Shown piece by piece: positions 26,605 to 34,501 of a DNA stretch of 64,000 nt (position 1 is its first letter; every line of letters begins with the position of its first letter). Made by a program: the position numbers and the translations under genes. The notes beneath the pieces are model-generated. The model did no database searches. It was not told where the DNA came from and saw only the letters and a program-made list of their open reading frames with translations. Source of the DNA: Suilimivivens sp963618065 (GTDB lineage: Bacteria > Bacillota > Clostridia > Lachnospirales > Lachnospiraceae); the NCBI GenBank assembly GCA_963618065.1, contig CAVERH010000006.1, positions 23,857 to 87,856 of the forward strand. The letters are read 5' to 3'.

Positions 26605-27215
26605 GCAGCAGAATTGAACAGTTAATTGATGAAATCGAAGAATATATTGATGGTTGCAAATATCAGACCTTTTCCGATACCAAGATTATTGTGAATAAGG
26701 AAGAGATTGACGAGCTTCTTCGGGAGCTTCGCATGAAGACTCCTGATGAGATCAAGCGTTATCAGAAGATCATCAGTAACAAAGAAGCTATTTTAAATGA
26801 TGCCAGGGCAAAAGCCGAAGCTCTGATTAATGAAGCAACGTTGCATACGAACCAGTTGATTAACGAGCATGAAATTATGCAGCAGGCTTATGCACAGGCA
26901 AACGAGGTTGTGACCATGGCAACGAAGCAGGCACAGGAAATTCTGGACAATGCGACCATGGAAGCGAACAGTGTCCGGTCTGCCGCCATGCAGTATACCG
27001 ATGATATTTTAGCGAATGTAGAAATGCTCATCAACCAGACGATGAAAACCACAACCGAGCATTATGAAAGCTTTATGGCGGGACTCAATCATTATAATGA
27101 TGTAGTGAATTCAAACCGTGTAGAACTGAATCCACCGGAACCGGATAAGTTTGAAGTGCCGGAGGGGGATCTTCAGGAGAGCACGACGGGAAGTATTAAT
27201 GTTGATATGTTGTAA
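26601..27215 (+). CDS. Coiled-coil (DivIVA-like / ATPase-like) protein
   Basis: A 204-residue soluble protein dominated by a coiled coil from about residue 55 to 165, Ala- and Gln-rich (ARAKAEALINEAT, ATKQAQEILDNATMEANSVR), like proteins annotated as ATP synthase subunit B-related or DivIVA-like. There is no membrane helix. It overlaps coaD by 4 nt and ends just before a strong terminator, so it closes the topoisomerase-rsmD-coaD run. A scaffold role in envelope or division is possible but unproven. Confidence 0.75.
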   Translation: MSSRIEQLIDEIEEYIDGCKYQTFSDTKIIVNKEEIDELLRELRMKTPDEIKRYQKIISNKEAILNDARAKAEALINEATLHTNQLINEHEIMQQAYAQANEVVTMATKQAQEILDNATMEANSVRSAAMQYTDDILANVEMLINQTMKTTTEHYESFMAGLNHYNDVVNSNRVELNPPEPDKFEVPEGDLQESTTGSINVDML

Positions 27216-27221
27216 GGTCTG

Positions 27222-27252
27222 AACCGGCCTACCGATTGGTAGGTCGGTTTTT
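27222..27252 (+). terminator. Intrinsic terminator closing the coaD operon
   Basis: AACCGGCCTACC (27222-27233) pairs with GGTAGGTCGGTT (27238-27249) around GATT with one G-T pair, then T5. Confidence 0.9.
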
Positions 27253-27416
27253 ATGTAGAGCACTTAGCGAAATCGAGTCGAAGACGAAGTTTGAGCTTAG
27301 TGCGAACGATACCTGTGCACTTAATAAGAACGAGCAAAGCGAAGTTCGAATTTAGTGCAGCAGGTATATGTAGAGCACTTAACAAAAGTAAGTCGAAGAC
27401 GAAGTTTGAGCTTAGT
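27253..27416 (+). repeat. Cluster of three related intergenic repeats
   Basis: Copy A (27253-27304) and copy C (27368-27416) both begin ATGTAGAGCACTTA and share AGTCGAAGACGAAGTTTGAG and CTTAGT. Between them, 27317-27358 is a shorter unit bounded by GCACTTA and TTAGTGC with a different core. Each unit has near-complementary ends and contains no reading frame. Copy C ends 8 nt before the amidase ribosome site, so it may affect that gene's leader. Confidence 0.75.
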
Positions 27417-27434
27417 ATAGTATAGGAGTGAACG

Positions 27435-28649
27435 ATGCCAGTAATCGTAATAGATCCCGGTCACGGTGGGGAGAACCGCGGTGGGGAATATGGTGAATTT
27501 GTAGAAAAAGAAATCAATCCAATTGTCGCACAGGCCATGAAGGAGCATCTTGAGAAATTTGAGGATGTCACAGTTTTCCTGACGCATGAAGTAGATATGG
27601 ACATGACCATCAAAGACCGTGTCGCTTTTGCAAAAGAGAAGAATGCTGATTTTCTGTATTGTCTCCACTTTAATCTATCCGTAAATCACAATTTATACGG
27701 TGCAGAAGTATGGGTACCGTCCCGTGGAGAATTATACAGTAAAGGATTTGCTTTTGCGGAGATTGAAATGCAGGAGCTTACGGATATGGGCTTGTTTTCG
27801 CGCGGCATCAAAACAAGACTGAATGACCGAGGGACTGACTATTATGGGATCCTGCGGTACTCCGCAGAGATGGATGTTCCGTGTGCGTTAATCGAGCACT
27901 GCCATCTGGATCATGAAAAGGATGCCTTTGCGGTAGCCGATGGCGAAGAATCGTTAAAAGCACTTGGAATCCGTGATGCCGAAGCCGTTGCAAAATATTT
28001 TGGCTTGAAATCTGAAGAACTGGGCGTTGATTATTCCGGTTATCCCGTTTCCCAAATTGCGATTCCTGCCGATGTGGCAAGACCGGATGAAACGGCACCG
28101 GAGGTAAATGAAATTGAGCTTTCTTCCATCGATTCCGAAACCGGCATGGCAACGATTCGTATGACTGCTTCGGACAGTGACAGCTATATCCAGTACTATG
28201 CCGTCAGTACCGATGGTGGAAATACCTATTCGGAATTACTGGAGTGGCCGCGTCCGGAGCAATGGGACGTCTCGGCACCCGAATATACCTTTACGTTCCA
28301 GCTTCCCTTTGATACCTCGGTGGAGCTGCGGACCATGGCCTACAATGAATATGATAAATTTACAGAAAGCAATACGATTGAGGTTGCAGCAATCGAGGAT
28401 CCGGAACGGCTGCGTCAGGAAATACAGCAACAAAAGGCAGAGGAGCTTTTGGAAAATCAGCAGACCTATACCGAAGTTACCGCTGATGCCTTTGCCAGCA
28501 GCACAGATCCGGTAACGACTGCAAAATCAGGCGGATATTCGATAGGAATTATGGCTGCAATTGCCGGAATCGTGCTTCTGATGCTGATTCTGCTTTTGGT
28601 TCTGATCAGAAACCTGCGTGGATTATTACGACATAGAAAGCGAAAATAA
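27435..28649 (+). CDS. N-acetylmuramoyl-L-alanine amidase with C-terminal membrane anchor
   Basis: Amidase_3-type zinc hydrolase that cleaves the lactyl-Ala bond of peptidoglycan. Metal ligands H10 (DPGHGG), E24 and H78 (LHFN) and catalytic E154 (ALIEHCHLDH) are all present. Residues about 205-345 form a beta-rich domain, about 345-370 a Gln/Glu-rich linker, and 371-392 a single membrane helix followed by a basic tail (RNLRGLLRHRKRK). No signal peptide precedes the catalytic domain: AGGAG is 6 nt before ATG 27435 and no upstream in-frame start adds a hydrophobic segment. Its 3' end overlaps the opposing gene by 44 bp. Confidence 0.85.
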   Translation: MPVIVIDPGHGGENRGGEYGEFVEKEINPIVAQAMKEHLEKFEDVTVFLTHEVDMDMTIKDRVAFAKEKNADFLYCLHFNLSVNHNLYGAEVWVPSRGELYSKGFAFAEIEMQELTDMGLFSRGIKTRLNDRGTDYYGILRYSAEMDVPCALIEHCHLDHEKDAFAVADGEESLKALGIRDAEAVAKYFGLKSEELGVDYSGYPVSQIAIPADVARPDETAPEVNEIELSSIDSETGMATIRMTASDSDSYIQYYAVSTDGGNTYSELLEWPRPEQWDVSAPEYTFTFQLPFDTSVELRTMAYNEYDKFTESNTIEVAAIEDPERLRQEIQQQKAEELLENQQTYTEVTADAFASSTDPVTTAKSGGYSIGIMAAIAGIVLLMLILLLVLIRNLRGLLRHRKRK

Positions 28650-29496
28650 GCGCTGTCTGGATCAGCTTGTGCAGGAGATAAACCGGAATGGACAGTCCCG
28701 CATTTTTTAAAATAGAGCCTGCCTGCAGAATAAACGAAAGTCCGCCAAGGGGAAGCAGAGTAAGCACATAAAGCGGTGGATAGGGGCTCATTTTTGCAAT
28801 TCCTCCCGTGATTTCAAGCAGACAATCCAGAATGGCATTGAGGAAGGGAAGTGGAAGCCGGAGTTCCAAAGGGAAGCAGCCAAGCAGCCGGATGAAAAGC
28901 TCCGGCAGGATATAGAGTGTCTGTAACAGAATCAGGTATCCCCCGAGCTTGGTAATGGAAGTGATTGCCTGTGTAATCGAAGCATCGATTGCATTCAGCA
29001 GATTTATGTGGGATCCGGATGGGAGTTTTCGAAAGGAACATGCCTTGTAAGTCGTTTTTCGCAGCAGTAATCCGTATAGCAAAGGGATCCCATACATGGC
29101 AATGAGATAAGGCAGTTTATTGGTAATTCCAAGGGTTGGCAGCACATAGGAGCAGAAGTAAACCGGCCCCATATTGTTCGTAAAGGCACACAGGTATTCG
29201 GCCTCCTTCTGCGTGATCTGCTTTTCCTCATACATGGTACAGGCTGTCAGGGCTCCCATGGGAAAGCCACAGAAGAACCCGACAAGAATTCCATAGATCC
29301 CCGCCGAAGGAAAATACGAAGTCAGATTCATTCGTATGATGATTCCTGAAATCACCATAAAGGGAAATAGCGTTGGCAGGATTTTGAGGAACCAGAGCAA
29401 AAGGGCATCTCTGGCATACTCGATACAGACTACCGGTTCAGCCAGGATACATACTGCCAGAAACATAAAAAAGAAAAAAGAAAAGAAACGTTTCAT
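28606..29496 (-). CDS. YlbJ-like spore/nucleoside-recognition membrane protein
   Basis: A 296-residue polytopic protein with about eight helices. The motifs ILPTLFPFMVISG and FFCGFPMGA, followed by FTNNMGPVYF, are characteristic of the YlbJ/SpoIIIAA-neighbour nucleoside-recognition (Gate) family; YlbJ is needed for spore cortex formation in Bacillus. The start is placed at ATG 29496, with AGGA 7 nt upstream; TTG 29511 is in frame. It overlaps the amidase gene tail to tail over 44 bp. Confidence 0.78.
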   Translation of the reverse strand: MKRFFSFFFFMFLAVCILAEPVVCIEYARDALLLWFLKILPTLFPFMVISGIIIRMNLTSYFPSAGIYGILVGFFCGFPMGALTACTMYEEKQITQKEAEYLCAFTNNMGPVYFCSYVLPTLGITNKLPYLIAMYGIPLLYGLLLRKTTYKACSFRKLPSGSHINLLNAIDASITQAITSITKLGGYLILLQTLYILPELFIRLLGCFPLELRLPLPFLNAILDCLLEITGGIAKMSPYPPLYVLTLLPLGGLSFILQAGSILKNAGLSIPVYLLHKLIQTALIFAFYVVIIHAGF

Positions 29497-29608
29497 TTCC
29501 GAATCCTGCAAGGTGTGTTATTCTATTACATATGCACGGGCAAAGCAGGATATGCCGTAACAATTTTTATATGGAAATGAATTGAAAAAAGGAGCAGGAG
29601 TATAACAA

Positions 29609-30343
29609 ATGTTACAGAATATAGATGCCGTTTTATTTGATCTGGATGGATCCCTCGTAGATTCCATGTGGATCTGGAAGGATATTGACCGTCAGTACTT
29701 AGGACGGTTCCATATTCCACTTCCGGAAGATCTGCAGTCCAGTATTGAGGGAATGTCATTTTCAGAGACTGCCGTTTACTTTAAGGAGCGTTTTCCTATT
29801 CCGGACAGCATTGAACAGATGAAGTCGGACTGGACACAGATGGCAAGGGATAAATACCTGCATGAGGTTCCGTTAAAGAAGGGGGCTGACCAGTTTATTG
29901 CGTACTGTGCCGACCACGATATCCGGCTTGGCATTGCCACCAGCAATGAGCGTTCCCTTGTTGAGGGAGTTCTTCAATCCCTTGGGGTAGCCCGGTACTT
30001 TACCTGCATTGTAACAGGATGCGAGGTCAAAAAGGGCAAGCCGTCTCCGGATGTTTATTTAGAGGCTGCCAGACAATGTGGTGCAGCACCGGAAAGCTGT
30101 CTTGTGTTCGAGGATATCATTCCCGGAATCCAGGCGGGTAAGGCCGCAAATATGAAGGTCTGTGCCGTACATGATCTGTATTCTCTTCATCAGACAAAGG
30201 AGAAGCAGGAGCTTGCAGATTTTTATATTCATGATTATGAAGAAGCGATGAAATTACTGGATGAAAATTCTTTCAAAAAAGATGATGGGACAGAGAGAAA
30301 ACATGAAAAGTTACTGATAGGATACAAGGAGGAAAGCCTATGA
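29609..30343 (+). CDS. HAD family hydrolase (beta-phosphoglucomutase-like)
   Basis: A HAD subfamily IA phosphatase of 244 residues. Motif I is FDLDGSLVDS (nucleophile Asp12, acid/base Asp14), motif II is IATSN, Lys in KKGKPSPDVY is motif III, and VFEDIIPGIQAG is motif IV. The helical cap lies between residues 18 and 85. The substrate is probably a small phosphorylated metabolite. GGAGCAGGAG is upstream of the start, and the next gene overlaps by 4 nt. Confidence 0.85.
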   Translation: MLQNIDAVLFDLDGSLVDSMWIWKDIDRQYLGRFHIPLPEDLQSSIEGMSFSETAVYFKERFPIPDSIEQMKSDWTQMARDKYLHEVPLKKGADQFIAYCADHDIRLGIATSNERSLVEGVLQSLGVARYFTCIVTGCEVKKGKPSPDVYLEAARQCGAAPESCLVFEDIIPGIQAGKAANMKVCAVHDLYSLHQTKEKQELADFYIHDYEEAMKLLDENSFKKDDGTERKHEKLLIGYKEESL

Positions 30344-30906
30344 GAGCAGTGAAGGGAATGTATGGATATCTTGATAAAAGGAAGCGGAATGCCATTCTGT
30401 GGACGATTTTCTGTTTTGGTATTTCGCTGGCTATTTTTCTTGCAGGCTACCTGACAACCGGAACCAGAAAGAATCTGTTGACTGTGGTTGCGGTTCTTGG
30501 ATGTCTTCCGGCATGCAAAAGCGTAGTCAATATGATTATGCTCTGCCGGGCAAAAGGCTGCAGCAGTGAGGCCTATGAACAGATCAATCCCTGCGAGGGA
30601 CGCCTGATTGGAATGTATGACCTTTATTTTACTTCCTATCAGAAGAATTTTCCGTTAAGTCATATGATCGTTGACGGGAAGGTCATTCTGGGTTTTTCCG
30701 AAAGCGAGAAGTGTGACCTGGATGCAGCAGTTACACATTTGCAGACCATGCTAAAACAGGGTGGCTTCAAGGATTACACCATCACCTTAACGAAGGATCT
30801 GAAGAAATACTGCGAACAGCTAAAGAACCGTTCACAAGCCCAGCCGGAGCGGAATCCGGAAAAAGAAGATGAGGTTCGCATATTGTTATATGAAATTACC
30901 TTATAA
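30340..30906 (+). CDS. Hypothetical membrane protein, 188 aa
   Basis: Two membrane helices (about residues 20-38 and 48-66) follow a basic N terminus; the remaining 120 residues are a soluble alpha/beta domain with no motif I recognise. Translation is coupled to the HAD gene by an ATGA overlap and has its own AAGGAGG. The hairpin repeat copy 2 lies 21 nt downstream of the stop. Confidence 0.7.
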   Translation: MRAVKGMYGYLDKRKRNAILWTIFCFGISLAIFLAGYLTTGTRKNLLTVVAVLGCLPACKSVVNMIMLCRAKGCSSEAYEQINPCEGRLIGMYDLYFTSYQKNFPLSHMIVDGKVILGFSESEKCDLDAAVTHLQTMLKQGGFKDYTITLTKDLKKYCEQLKNRSQAQPERNPEKEDEVRILLYEITL

Positions 30907-30926
30907 CTTCTGGTGATTTTTGCATT

Positions 30927-30953
30927 GTAACTGTGAGGGTACTGAACAGTTAC
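30927..30953 (+). repeat. Dispersed 27-bp hairpin repeat, copy 2
   Basis: GTAACTGT (30927-30934) and ACAGTTAC (30946-30953) pair perfectly around an 11-nt loop. It matches copy 1 at 2485-2511 at 25 of 27 positions. A truncated inverted copy, GTAACTATTCAG, is at 30977-30988 (11 of 12 positions). Both stand in the leader of the pseudouridine synthase gene. Confidence 0.75.
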
Positions 30954-31006
30954 AAATAGAGAAATATAAAATTACAGTAACTATTCAGAAAACAGGGAAA
31001 CGATAC

Positions 31007-31984
31007 ATGAGGGAATATCAGATCGGGGAAAAGGAAGCCGGACAGACGCTGCTTAAATTCCTGCAGAAGTATCTGCCGCTGGCGCCTGCTTCCTTTTTCT
31101 ACAAAATGCTCCGTAAAAAGAATATCAAATATAATAAGCAGAAGGCCGAAGGGAAAGAAAAGCTGCAGGTGGGAGATATGATCCAGTTTTATCTTTCTGA
31201 CGAAACCTTAAGCAGTTTTCAGAAGGAAGTTTCCCATAAAACTTCTTCCTATGAGAAAGCTTATCAGACCCTTAAGGAAATTCAGGTTGTTTATGAGAAT
31301 GACCATATCCTTATCTTAAATAAACCCTTTGGCATTCTTACCCAGAAGGCTGCCGATCAGGATCTTTCCTTAAACGAATGGCTGATCGGTTATCTGCTTC
31401 ACAAAGGCGGTCTTACGGAAGCGGATTTACAGACCTTTCATCCGTCGGCCTGCAACCGGCTTGACCGGAATACCTGCGGACTTGTTCTGTGTTCTAAAAC
31501 CATAAGAGGCGGACAGGTGCTGAGTGAATGGATCCGATCCCGGGATGTCAGGAAGTTTTATCATCTGTTCGTAAAAGGAACCGGATTGCAGAAAGAAGCC
31601 TTAAAAGGGTATCTGAAAAAGGATGCGAAAATGAACCGTGTTTCCGTAAGCCGGAATGCTGCAGATGGAGATTACATTGAGACCCGATATGAACCACTTG
31701 CAGAATATGGTGACAAGACTCTTGTTGAGGTGGAGCTGATTACCGGAAAGCCCCACCAGATCCGCGCCCATATGGCATCCATCGAACACCCGCTGCTTGG
31801 TGATTATAAATATGGAGATCGTGGCTTTAACGACCGATACAAGGAAAAGCTGGGCATCCAGAGCCAGATGCTCTGTGCCTGCCGGCTGGAATTTCCGAAA
31901 TGTGAAGAAGCTTTTCCGGATTTAAGCAGACGGATCCTTACCATTCCGGAACCAGAACTGTTTAATAAATTAAAATCCGTGTGA
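31007..31984 (+). CDS. RluA family pseudouridine synthase
   Basis: Converts uridine to pseudouridine in rRNA or tRNA. The 325-residue protein has an N-terminal S4 RNA-binding domain (EYQIGEKEAGQTLLKFL through about residue 65) and the RluA catalytic domain with nucleophile Asp in CNRLDRNTCGLVL (about 165) and the ELITGKPHQIRAHMA motif. ATG 31007 has AGGGA 8 nt upstream; the upstream frame to 30920 runs through the repeat and is not coding. The exact RNA target is not determinable. Confidence 0.92.
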   Translation: MREYQIGEKEAGQTLLKFLQKYLPLAPASFFYKMLRKKNIKYNKQKAEGKEKLQVGDMIQFYLSDETLSSFQKEVSHKTSSYEKAYQTLKEIQVVYENDHILILNKPFGILTQKAADQDLSLNEWLIGYLLHKGGLTEADLQTFHPSACNRLDRNTCGLVLCSKTIRGGQVLSEWIRSRDVRKFYHLFVKGTGLQKEALKGYLKKDAKMNRVSVSRNAADGDYIETRYEPLAEYGDKTLVEVELITGKPHQIRAHMASIEHPLLGDYKYGDRGFNDRYKEKLGIQSQMLCACRLEFPKCEEAFPDLSRRILTIPEPELFNKLKSV

Positions 31985-32039
31985 TGAGGCAGGAAGGGTA
32001 TTCCCAGCCAACCCGGATAGCAGAAAGGAAGAGAGACCA

Positions 32040-32588
32040 ATGTCAACCTGGAATTCCAGAGGTCTTCGAGGCTCTACCCTCGAGGATATGATTAACCGGA
32101 CGAATGAGCGGTACTTAGAGAGCGGACTGGCTCTGATCCAGAAAATTCCGACTCCGATTACCCCGATTAATATTGATAAGAATACCAGACACATTACCTT
32201 AGCCTATTTTGACCAGAAAAGTACAGTAGACTATATCGGTGCGGTGCAGGGCATTCCGGTCTGCTTTGATGCCAAGGAATGCGCTGTGGATCGTTTCCAG
32301 CTTCAGAATATCCATGAGCATCAGGTTAAGTTCATGGAAGACTTCGAGAAGCAGGGAGGCATTTCCTTTTTTCTCATTTATTATACCCACCGGGATGAGT
32401 ACTTTTATCTGCCTTACGAGATTTTCCGCTTTTTCTGGGATCGCTCTTTAGCTGGAGGACGTAAAAGCTTCCTTTATGAAGAAATGAACCCGGATTACCG
32501 TCTTCCAAAGAAGCATGGCGTGTTAGTGCCATACCTCGACATCCTCCAGAAGGATCTGGAAGAACGGGAGTTGACAAATGAGTCATAG
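32040..32588 (+). CDS. recU: Holliday junction resolvase RecU
   Basis: RecU cuts Holliday junctions in Firmicutes, the functional counterpart of RuvC and partner of the RuvAB encoded at 5.8-7.4 kb. The 182-residue protein has RGLRGSTLEDMINRTN at the N terminus and the nuclease core VDYIGAVQGIPVCFDAKE: D64, D77 and K79 are at the positions of Bacillus D88, E101 and K103, with Asp replacing Glu at the second. The C-terminal GVLVPYLDIL is also typical. The his promoter -35 element lies within its last codons. Confidence 0.92.
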   Translation: MSTWNSRGLRGSTLEDMINRTNERYLESGLALIQKIPTPITPINIDKNTRHITLAYFDQKSTVDYIGAVQGIPVCFDAKECAVDRFQLQNIHEHQVKFMEDFEKQGGISFFLIYYTHRDEYFYLPYEIFRFFWDRSLAGGRKSFLYEEMNPDYRLPKKHGVLVPYLDILQKDLEERELTNES

Positions 32589-32599
32589 TTTCGTATACT
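32571..32599 (+). promoter_or_regulatory. Strong sigma-A promoter for the his operon
   Basis: TTGACA (32571-32576), a 17-nt spacer and TATACT (32594-32599). The leader to hisZ would be about 85 nt; no T-box signature or run of His codons is seen in it. Confidence 0.75.
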
Positions 32600-32690
32600 G
32601 ACAGTAATTTAGCATGCTACCTAATTAGCACGTTACCACAATGAAGTATTTGCCATTCATAAGCACGAAGAACAGTAAAGGGAAAGCACT

Positions 32691-33818
32691 ATGAAAAACA
32701 TTCTATTACATACGCCGGAGGGGGTCCGCGATATTTATGGAAACGAACTGGCCGGCAAGGAACACATCGAACAGGTCATTGGTGAGAAGCTAAGCTGCTT
32801 CGGATACGAAAGCATTGAAACACCGACCTTCGAATTTTTTGACGTATTCTCCAAAGAGATCGGTACAACGCCCTCCAGGGAACTATACAAATTCTTTGAT
32901 AAAGAAGGAAATACTCTAGTTTTACGACCGGACTTCACGCCATCCATTGCACGGTGCGCAGCGAAATACTATATGGATGAGACACAGCCAATCCGTTTTT
33001 GTTATAAGGGAAATACCTTTATTAATGCCGGAAGCCTGCAGGGCAAATTAAAAGAGGTCACCCAGATGGGGGCAGAGCTTATGAATGATGATTCCGTGGA
33101 AGCCGATGCCGAAATGATCGCTCTGGTCGTGGAATCCTTATTGCAGACAGGGTTAAAGGAATTCCAGATCAGCATCGGGGAGGTAGAATACTTTAAGGGT
33201 CTTTGTGAAGAGGCAGGATTGTCTTCAGAGACCGCTGAGGATCTTCGGGAGCTGATTTCCGGCAAGAACCTTTTCGGTGCCGAAGAGCTGTTAAAGGAGC
33301 GGAATGTCTGCGTGGAAGAGCGTGAGCGGCTGCTTAGGATTTCCGACTTTTTCGGAGCGGTTGAAATTCTGGATGAAGCGGAAATCCAGGTACATAACGA
33401 AACCTCGCAAAAGGCTGTTTCTCACCTTAAGAAATTATATGAAGTACTGAAAGCCTACGGAGTAGAAAAATATGTATCCTTTGACCTCGGCATGCTCAGC
33501 AAATACCATTATTATACCGGTGTCATTTTTAAAGCCTTTTCCTATGGTGTCGGTGATGCCATTGTAAAGGGAGGTCGCTATAATAAACTTCTTGGCTGCT
33601 TTGGAAAGAGCGCTCCGGCCATCGGCTTTGCAGTTGTGATCGATGATCTGCTTTTATCCTTAGAGCGCCAGAACGGCACTTATCAGGAAAAGCCTGTTGT
33701 GCAGAAGATTACCTATACCGAAAGCACCTATACGGAAAAGCTGAAAATGGCACAGACCCTTCGAAGCGGGGGCAAGTGTGTTGCCCTGATTCCGGAAACT
33801 GAAAGAACCGAGGTTTAA
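32691..33818 (+). CDS. hisZ: ATP phosphoribosyltransferase regulatory subunit HisZ
   Basis: A class II histidyl-tRNA-synthetase paralogue of 375 residues that activates and confers feedback control on short HisG. It has the synthetase-like motifs TPEGVRDIYGNE at the N terminus, VLRPDFTPSIARCAAKYY (motif 2 region) and FSYGVGDAIVKGGRYNKLLGCFG (motif 3 region), but no anticodon-binding domain. It begins the operon, 3 nt before hisG. Confidence 0.94.
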   Translation: MKNILLHTPEGVRDIYGNELAGKEHIEQVIGEKLSCFGYESIETPTFEFFDVFSKEIGTTPSRELYKFFDKEGNTLVLRPDFTPSIARCAAKYYMDETQPIRFCYKGNTFINAGSLQGKLKEVTQMGAELMNDDSVEADAEMIALVVESLLQTGLKEFQISIGEVEYFKGLCEEAGLSSETAEDLRELISGKNLFGAEELLKERNVCVEERERLLRISDFFGAVEILDEAEIQVHNETSQKAVSHLKKLYEVLKAYGVEKYVSFDLGMLSKYHYYTGVIFKAFSYGVGDAIVKGGRYNKLLGCFGKSAPAIGFAVVIDDLLLSLERQNGTYQEKPVVQKITYTESTYTEKLKMAQTLRSGGKCVALIPETERTEV

Positions 33819-33821
33819 ATC

Positions 33822-34475
33822 ATGAGCGAAGATCGTTATTTAACATTTGCATTAGGCAAAGGAAGACTTGCCAATAAGACCCTTGATCTGTTGGAACAGA
33901 TCGGAATTACCTGTGAAGAAATGAAAGACAAGAATACCCGTAAGCTGATCTTTGTAAACGAAGAATTAAAGCTGAAATTCTTCTTAAGCAAAGCATTGGA
34001 CGTCCCTACTTATGTGGAATACGGTGCTGCGGACATCGGCGTAGTCGGAAAGGATACGATTCTGGAAGAAAACCGTCGTGTCTATGAGGTGCTGGATCTT
34101 GGCTTTGGCAGGTGCCGGATGTGCGTATGCGGACCGGCCTCTGCAAGAGACTTGTTACAGCATCATGAACGGATCCGTGTAGCAAGCAAGTATCCGATTA
34201 TTGCCAAGGATTATTTTTATAACAAAAAGCATCAGACCGTGGATATTATCAAGCTGAACGGCTCTGTGGAGCTTGGACCGATTGTCGGACTTTCCGATGT
34301 GATCGTGGATATTGTAGAAACCGGCTCGACCCTACGGGAGAACGGTCTTGAAGTATTAGAAGAGATCTGTCCGTTATCTGCCAGAATGATTGTGAATCAG
34401 GTCAGCATGCAGATGGAATCGGAGCGGATCAAGGAACTGATTTCCAAGATGAAAGCATTGTGTGAAAATAATTAA
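33822..34475 (+). CDS. hisG: ATP phosphoribosyltransferase, short form
   Basis: First enzyme of histidine synthesis, joining ATP and PRPP. The 217 residues lack the C-terminal regulatory domain of long HisG, which explains the HisZ gene beside it. Motifs: LTFALGKGRLANKTLDLL, YVEYGAADIGVVGKDTI and the PRPP loop VDIVETGSTLRENGL (about residues 163-177). Confidence 0.96.
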   Translation: MSEDRYLTFALGKGRLANKTLDLLEQIGITCEEMKDKNTRKLIFVNEELKLKFFLSKALDVPTYVEYGAADIGVVGKDTILEENRRVYEVLDLGFGRCRMCVCGPASARDLLQHHERIRVASKYPIIAKDYFYNKKHQTVDIIKLNGSVELGPIVGLSDVIVDIVETGSTLRENGLEVLEEICPLSARMIVNQVSMQMESERIKELISKMKALCENN

Positions 34476-34501
34476 TGGAAACACCAAGGGAGGTAAGAAT
34501 C

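Noticed and set aside
27253..27416. CRISPR array
   Set aside because: Only three unequal units, spacers are not of constant length, and no cas gene is present in the window.
30920..31006. N-terminal extension of the pseudouridine synthase
   Set aside because: The frame passes through the hairpin repeat, starts with a poor codon and no ribosome site, and the S4 domain begins only after ATG 31007.
32600..32690. His attenuator or T-box before hisZ
   Set aside because: No run of His codons and no specifier-loop or T-box sequence was seen.
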